In this document: in pieces, positions 57,688-64,000 of the stretch
Numbering within the stretch: position 1 is the stretch's first letter
How the letters are laid out: each line of letters begins with the position of its first letter
Assembly (NCBI GenBank): GCA_027946365.1
Contig: JAPEUQ010000012.1
Coordinates: forward strand, 248,001 to 312,000
DNA length: 64,000 nucleotides
From: Kalmusia sp. IMI 367209
Taxonomy: Eukaryota; Ascomycota; Dothideomycetes; Pleosporales; Didymosphaeriaceae
Reading direction: 5' to 3'
Translations under genes and position numbers: made by a program
Notes under the pieces: generated by a model
Told to the model about the DNA's origin: nothing
The model's input: the letters and a program-made list of their open reading frames with translations, nothing else
The model's database searches: none

Positions 57688-58641
57688 ATGATACCTACGA
57701 CGCGCGCCTGGGCCCTGCATGGCCTACGGCGCACAAATTACCTTCCGCATAGTCGTACACCGCACCTCCTGCACAAAGTCCGCTGCAGTCCTACCACCAC
57801 ACCCAAGCGCTGGAACGCATCGCCCCCGCCTGTAGGCCAGAAGGCGCCTGAATCCACCAAGACGATTCCTGGCCCCAGCTGGTTGTGGCTCGAACCCATC
57901 TATGAACCGTTTCGCGCCTATGGCAGGGTGCAGAAGAGAAGGCCGTATATGACACAATTTGTCAGCTCGCTGGTGATATACCTGGTGGGCGATTTTGTTG
58001 CGCAGAGCATTGGGCCCCCAAAGGAAGAAGTTGGGAGTCTGGAGGAGCAGGATGGAGAGGAAGAAAAGGGTTGGGTGCAGGCTTGGGCTGAGGAAAGGGA
58101 CTGGGCGAGGACGGGGAGGGCGCTATTGATTGGGGGCGCGGCTGCTGTGCCGGGGTATAGGTGGTTTTTGTGGTTGAGCAACTCGTTCAATTATAGCTCG
58201 AAGACGCTATCGTTAGCGACGAAGGTATGGTTCTCAACAGCTGTGTATACGATGAGTCTAATCAGTTCTCAGGTCACGGTGAACCAGCTCCTCTTCACCC
58301 CTATCTTCAACTCGTATTTCTTCGGCATGCAGTCACTCCTTACTGGTATGACTATTCCTGAAACGATCGAGCGCATAAAGAACACGGTACCGGTTTCTTG
58401 GATAAATAGCTGCAAGCTCTGGCCTGCGATCACGGCATTCTCGTTTGCCTTTATACCGATTGAGTATCGAAGCATATTTGGAGGTGTTATCGCGATTGGA
58501 TGGCAGACATATCTCTCTTTGTTAAATCAGAGAGCTGCGGCGGCGGAGGAGCTTGAACATAGCCACGAGGAAGTTAAGAAATGTCCAGCAGTGGCCCAGA
58601 CCGAAGAGAGAGAAGAAGAGAAAGAGAAATGTGCAGCATAG
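57688..58641 (+). CDS. Mpv17/PMP22 family membrane protein
   Basis: Small integral membrane protein of the peroxisomal/mitochondrial inner-membrane Mpv17/PMP22 family, thought to form channels. Exons 57688-58224 and 58273-58641 give 301 residues. The 48-nt intron is a stop-free multiple of three and easy to miss. I remove it because KTLSLATK then joins VTVNQLLFTPIFNSYFFGMQ, the family's usual reading, and the inserted part begins GTATGG and ends CAG. Signatures are RPYMTQFVSSLVIYLVGDFVAQ, PGYRWFLWL and the C-terminal WPAITAFSFAFIPIEYRSIFGGVIAIGWQTYLS. The first 60 residues are Arg/Ser/His-rich without acidic residues, a plausible mitochondrial presequence. The C-terminal 35 residues are Glu/Lys-rich. 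Confidence 0.88.
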   Translation: MIPTTRAWALHGLRRTNYLPHSRTPHLLHKVRCSPTTTPKRWNASPPPVGQKAPESTKTIPGPSWLWLEPIYEPFRAYGRVQKRRPYMTQFVSSLVIYLVGDFVAQSIGPPKEEVGSLEEQDGEEEKGWVQAWAEERDWARTGRALLIGGAAAVPGYRWFLWLSNSFNYSSKTLSLATKVWFSTAVYTMSLISSQVTVNQLLFTPIFNSYFFGMQSLLTGMTIPETIERIKNTVPVSWINSCKLWPAITAFSFAFIPIEYRSIFGGVIAIGWQTYLSLLNQRAAAAEELEHSHEEVKKCPAVAQTEEREEEKEKCAA

Positions 58642-58964
58642 TTGCATAATTGCACCACCTACGTTGGTCGTGTAGTTGTGGAGAACTCACCGGATGAGCA
58701 TTACAGGGCTTGACTATCGCTTCATTTTCATTTGTCACATTGCATATACGGACGGATTGGAATGCATATGGGCGGCGTTTGGGCTTCCATGATACAGACA
58801 CGGAATATACCACTGGCTTTACATGGCCTCATTCTATAGATATTTGACACCTGTAGCTATATCACAACATCTATTAAAAAACACTACACTGTCCCATAAT
58901 GCGGACCGACGTGAAAAGCAACCTAAGCACCTAGTGTATTCCCTTTCCTATTCCACATATCCCC
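58642..58964. other. Intergenic region between convergent genes
   Basis: 323 bases between the stop codons of the convergent Mpv17 and HET genes. Nothing is seen apart from flanking 3' sequence. Confidence 0.5.
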
Positions 58965-61900
58965 TCAATGCAGCTCAAACGTCGTCTTTTCGACGCCCGG
59001 CAACCATATCCCCTCCCCCTTCATAACGCCATGGACATAGCACTCCCCAATCAGTCGCACCCTCCCTTGTCTTTCTTCACTCTCCCTCACAAGAAACGGC
59101 ACGCATCCACCCTTCATGATCGCTACAACATCCCCCACCTCACCCAACCCCGGCACAACGCCAACATACCCCCTTTTCGTCACCACGAACTTCCACCCCT
59201 CCAATGTCCCCTTAAGACATGCAATGTAGCTCTTCTGCGCGGTACGCGTTCGACCACTACTATGTCCACATCCGTCTGCACCGCTCAGCCATTTGCGGAA
59301 CGCGTGATACGATTTCCTCATGTCCATGGTGCCGGCGTCAGCAGAGCGTGGGAACGGGGCTGCAGCGATGGGCACCTTCCACTTGAGGTCTTCCCGGGCG
59401 CCCATTGTGCCGCTCAACACACCTTCGTCGACCATATTGTCTATTTCTTCGAAGTAAGCAGCCCACTCGGCTTCCGTGTTGGAAGAGGAAGATATGGCGG
59501 CGATGGCATCGAGGTCGTACCCCGCGACGCTCAGCTCGTCGGTCTCAGGGCCAAGCGAGACGTCGGGCGGTTGCGGCCCGCACGCCGAGAAGGTGATATC
59601 TGTGTCTGAAGAGTCGTGCAGGCCGACGGGGCGAGGGGTCATCCAGTCGGGTACCCAGCTGGGGAATTTGTTCAGTGTCTTCGGGCCAGTCAGGCCCGCG
59701 CGGTACAGGAGTTGTATCCCACGGCCCTGGCGGACGAAGGCTTTGGCAAATTTCAAAACGATATCTGCGAAGGGAAGATCGTAGTCTGGTTGGAACTCAG
59801 CCTCGTTGCCATCTGACGCGAGACCCACGAGTGCGAAGAGGCGGTCGCGACAGAGTGTGGACGAGGCGTAACGGAAGTGCTCGAGGAGCATGAGCAGACT
59901 CCAACGGTATTGTCGGGCTTCCCACTCGCGCTGTGCTGCTAGCGACATGAATGGCTCCCATGCCGCCCTCAGTTCCCCAATGTCTAGATCAACATTGTCG
60001 CTGATTTGTATTTCGCGGTCTATGGTTTCTAGCCCTGCAAATAGATCTTGCCAGTCTATTAGCCACTTGCCGCACACGACCTTGACGTTAGGCGAGGCGA
60101 CCACTTCTTGGATGATCCATGCGCGGCGGAAGTATGGGAGTGCGAAGAGTGCTTTTACAGAGGTCCATATGGGAGAGCGTAGTGACGGGATGCGGTTGCC
60201 ATGCCAGGAGGAAGGGATCCTGGGAAGGCCGGCCGGCCATTCATAAAGGTCATCTCCGTCTTTGGAGCGCTGGCGTTCCTCGATGACGGCTTTGGAGCGG
60301 ACTTGCATGAGCATTTCGAGGGCGGCATCGATGTGCGGCGTGGAAGCGGAGAGGAAGGCGTAGGTTTGTTCGCAGGCTTGGAAGATCTGCGGCATGAGTC
60401 TTATCTGCTGGGCCTTTTCTTTACTGTCCTGTTGCTGTTGCTCAAAGTCAGGATTTGGACGAATTTTGTGCTGGGAGGGAAGGGGAGATGGGTACTTACA
60501 TTGATGCATACAGCGTCTGCCCATATCATAATCGCTCGGTGGTTCTGGCGAAGTGATTGAAGAGCGCTGCATAAGGATGAAGTGATGGGAATTATGCCGT
60601 CAGGAGTGACCAATTCCTCGGTACATTGGTCGGTCCCCCAGACGTATGAGAGCGCCTGGTATTTACCTGTATCGCTGCAGTGGATATGATTGAGCACGGC
60701 TTGCAGCGGCTCATCATTCATACCCGGCAAGAGATATAGAAGGCGCATAAAGCCGGGTAGTAATGGCTTGTATGTGTAGATATCTCTTGTTCCGGTGGTG
60801 TGGAGGACTGATGCGTTGGTCCGGAGGATGCCGGTTGTTGTGGACTGCGCCCATGGGAGGTAGAGGGTATGCTTATGCGGATTAGTATATTCTTATAGGG
60901 TGGGACAGTGAGATTGGTTCATGCATACCTGTATGGAGCCTTGGGATTTTGTGTCCTTTGCAAGAACGATTTGAAGCCTCTTATCAGCGCTCGCTACATT
61001 GTCCTTTTTCTGAGGTCGAGTATCGTTCTTGTCCTGAGACATAATTCCAATCTCCTGAGATGGAGTGCCATCTTCTTTATGATAGGCAGTTCTATGTCCG
61101 TGTAGGGACTCATTGCTATTCTTGCTCGGAGACGGTTCGCTTTTCTCACTTAAAGGTGAATCATCATCTCCAGCGAGAGACCAAGTACGCGAGCTTGTCG
61201 ACGCAGTATCGTCATTCAGAGGCGCAGAAGCAGTCTCCCAATCACTTATACACGCACTCAGCAACCAGTCCCTCCTAAAGGTGAGCTTGCCATCCTTCAA
61301 GAGGTACCACGGATCAACATATACTTCAAGCGCGAAATCGGATTGTGAGTACGCTCTGCCGACCCTGATAAGAACACTCACGTCTTTGATCGGTTCATTA
61401 GCCTCAGTCGGAATTTTGAAATCAAACAACTAACCCCTGACGTCAGCAGATGTAAATGTAAGAGGATTGGCACAACTCACCCGTTCAAGCCATTTAGCAT
61501 GCATCACAAACAAGCCGCCCTCCCCTCCTGCACTGCAGACCACATCCACATGATACTTTGGCCTCCATTCGTTCAATTTTTTTTGCCACTCCGAACTTGT
61601 AGAGACGCCGTATTTGATGAGGAACTCGGTCATGCGGGCTCTAGTTTCGATGTCTCCTAGAATAAAAGGCGCCTTTGGATATTGCGCTGAAAAATACGAG
61701 TGACCGGCTCTTTCGCGAAATTTACTTGTCCAGTCTCGCTCTGGGTCAAAAATTTGGCCTAGATGAATTTGTAGCAGACGGGCGATCTGTCAACTGTTAG
61801 ATGAACGACGCGCATCCCACTTGCGATCCAGTAACGAACCATGTTCTCTCCTAAATACTGCATATTTTCCCACCCGATTAAGTCCATCTGCATAGGAACA

Positions 61901-64000
61901 AGATCACTAAGCGGAATATTTGTATACGTGGTCCCGACGCCTTGTATACGTTGCAACATAGGAAGGCGTCTATCTGGATGTTGATTCTGCTCTTGTTTGG
62001 GAGGCTTCGTGCCTGCGTATCCGTGACGCCCGAACATAAGACCCTCCGGTAGATAGCCGCTATTGGGCCCCATCGTACTGTTCAACATTTTCTCGTAAAA
62101 GGGAGAGGGCATGCGTGTTCCGTCGATGCGCTGGGTCTGATGGTGTGTATACAAGTGATTCTGGTTTTTGGGTTCCTCTGGTAATAACAAGCCCTCCACC
62201 TTGATCCCCTGCTGCACGAACGCCGCATTGATACTCTTCAAGCTCAAATTACTTAGCGCTGTAAACAGAAGTGAGATATGTTTCTGATCCGTGATGCCGC
62301 ATGCTTCCGCTAACAGGCTCACAAGCTCGTGTGACGGACACTCGGCTGTGGCTGACTCCTCTGTCATTACCAAAGTGAGTACGTTGTCTACAGAGGATAT
62401 AGATACGTGACCTGGGATCGGGTTCCCGTATACTTCTTTGTCGGGCAAGATCATAGTGAAGGTTTGTGATACGGCCGTGGCAATGCGGACACGTAAGCCA
62501 GTGATTTGACGCTTTATGGCAGCTTCGGAGGGGTGATTGCGGGGAATTAGGCTAAGGGACGGGATCAGTTTCAGATGAATGCCAAGAGGGCAATGAGCGT
62601 TAGGTTGTGCCGGCAACTTACGCTTTGATGAATGGACTTTTAGACCGGAACGTATCCGAATGACGAAAATCTGATCTTGTCTGGCCCTGTGCTAACGTCT
62701 GACTGGTCACCATTTTTGACATCTTCCTCCCTTCAACTCGTAGCACGCGAAACAGATCTTCCACTGCAGGTAAATCCTGGATCGAAAACGCTAGCAAAGG
62801 GACCACGCCCGTGAAACTCTCTAAGAGATTCACTTGATCAGCAACGAACCAGCTCTTGTCGTGCATACCTAATAATGTGTCGTACTCCGGACTCTGGGAG
62901 CTTCGTACAACTGGAAAGATTGTTTTGCTTTGCAGCGGCTTGAGCAAGAGAGCAGCCTTGCTGGTACTGACATCTTTGAGCAATTTGCTCACTTCGCGAA
63001 ATAGACGTGCGATATCGTCAAGCTTGCTGGAGGAGTTGATTAGCGTCATAGTATGTACCAAACCGCCGATAGGATCTCCGGTTGGTGATACCAGGCACTG
63101 GAAGAGGTAAGCACAGCTCAAATATTTGGACCCAATGTCGATCTCTTTAGAGATGCAGTCTTCCATCCTAGTCCAGCGTCCTTCGTTAACGGTAGCCTGG
63201 AACCCTGCAGGAACGAACACGATGTCTCTGTTGTAGAACGCGGCGCTACCATCGTGAGTCATGCGAGTATTAATATTTGTGAGTAGACATACCGTATTAG
63301 TTCCTCGTTCGAGGTATATTTGTGCTGGATTTGCTCGTAGATGTAGGCAACAATGTCAACATCCGGGTTTACATCCTTGGAAACCGTTATCAGACAACGC
63401 AGATAGTAATTCACATCAGCCTTCATCAGTACGCCGAAATAACTCAATAGATTCCACTCTGCGTGCGAAGGATCCTGTACTTCGAGCACAGGGGTCATCT
63501 TCCCTTGATCGAGTTGGTTATCGAGTGATTCAAGTACGGTCTCATTTAGCGGCAAAGAGCCTCGCACCGTTCGAACTGGAGACGCACCGATCCTATTCTT
63601 GAGTTGCGTGCTCGCAGCGACATAGTCTTCGGTTTGCCACTTCATATGCGCTCCTTCAATCCACTGTGAATAGTGGTGCCAGTTCTCCCGAAGTAGCTGC
63701 AGGACATCTGATGAAACGCATTCCTGAAGCATGAATGTGAATTCTTCGGACAAGGTGAATAACAAGTCTTGCGGTGGAGTAGGCGTGCGAGGGACATCTT
63801 CTGGAATGTGTTTTGTTGACTGTGCAAGATCAGCATCGATAATGCTCGCCTTTGATTTGCCTCTTTCTTCCGATAGTGTCCTTCGTGCCCTCTTCAAGTC
63901 ACCTAAAGGGCCAGGCACATATGCCGCGTCTTTAGTGCCAATGGATTCACCAACGATAATCTCGGCCTTTGGTTTCGCTCTCGCTGCTCTCTCTAGCCTC
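58965..64000 (-). CDS. NO VEIN/sacsin-like and DUF3883-like protein fused to a HET domain; 5' end beyond window
   Basis: Seven exons on the minus strand: 64000-63293 (open at the edge), 63245-62622, 62551-61840, 61786-61481, 61429-60929, 60871-60500 and 60434-58965. They keep phase and give 1,563 residues so far. The N-terminal part resembles the long middle of NO VEIN/sacsin-type ATPases (AAFYNRDIVFVP, RWTRMEDC, SLLFTALSNLSLKSINAAFVQQGI). Next is a DUF3883-like end (YHVDVVCSAGGEGGLFVMHAKWLE, YVDPWYLL) and a Ser/Lys/Asp-rich linker. The 57-nt intron at 60872-60928 (GTATGC, TACTAAT, AAG) then leads in phase to IYTYKPLLPGF, YQALSYVWGT and IMIWADAVCINQQDSKEK, the HET domain, with FRRAWIIQEV and a typical HET C-terminus (GYVGVVPGLGEVGDVV). 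If that intron is not used, this is two genes: one ending at 60893 and a HET gene starting at 60748. The GHKL ATPase domain would lie beyond 64000. Confidence 0.75.

Overview
This is nuclear DNA of a filamentous ascomycete (Pezizomycotina; Dothideomycetes/Pleosporales is my guess, not proven). The evidence is many genes cut by 43-140 nt introns with GTRNGT donors and CTAAC-like branch points, plus fungus-specific families: a NADPH oxidase A, a LaeA-like methyltransferase, an AA9 copper monooxygenase, a HET-domain protein, F-box/LRR proteins, a con-6-type KGG-repeat protein and a CrnA-type nitrate transporter. I see no intact transposon, CRISPR array, rRNA or convincing tRNA. All gene models are hand-spliced by checking that reading phase is kept across each junction.

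Layout. 0-20 kb is mainly metabolic and housekeeping: an unrecognised disordered protein (422-1710), a secreted prenylcysteine oxidase (2275-4287), a Pho84-type phosphate transporter with two micro-exons and a GC-AG intron (5873-7898), uracil-DNA glycosylase (8936-9971, minus) divergent from a KGG-repeat stress protein (10534-10943), an F-box gene (11347-12707, minus) with a decayed relative head-to-head beside it, a LaeA-like methyltransferase (14920-16399) and a nitrate transporter (18065-19794) whose upstream region carries GATA and NirA-type motifs. 20-42 kb holds a BTB protein, a dynamin-like GTPase, a metallo-beta-lactamase-fold protein, noxA, a short-chain dehydrogenase, the ribosome-biogenesis methyltransferase EMG1, a VOC-fold protein with a membrane segment and long Ser-rich tail, and a second F-box/LRR relic.

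42-49 kb is the first region resembling fungal self/non-self recognition loci: a 1,164-residue protein joining an alpha/beta-hydrolase-like domain directly to HEAT repeats with near-identical 210-bp tandem units, divergently transcribed from a DUF2235 hydrolase. 49-58.6 kb holds a cytosolic lipase-like hydrolase, a sugar/quinate-type MFS permease, the AA9 enzyme and an Mpv17/PMP22 membrane protein. 58.9-64 kb (minus strand, running off the right edge) contains the most unusual object: NO VEIN/sacsin-like and DUF3883-like segments that appear to splice, in phase, into a complete HET domain, giving one protein of at least 1,563 residues.

Three otherwise well-preserved genes (KGG protein, metallo-beta-lactamase, VOC protein) each carry one apparent single-base frameshift in or near a short homopolymer. 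This may be base-calling error, so these genes should not be called dead without raw-read checks.
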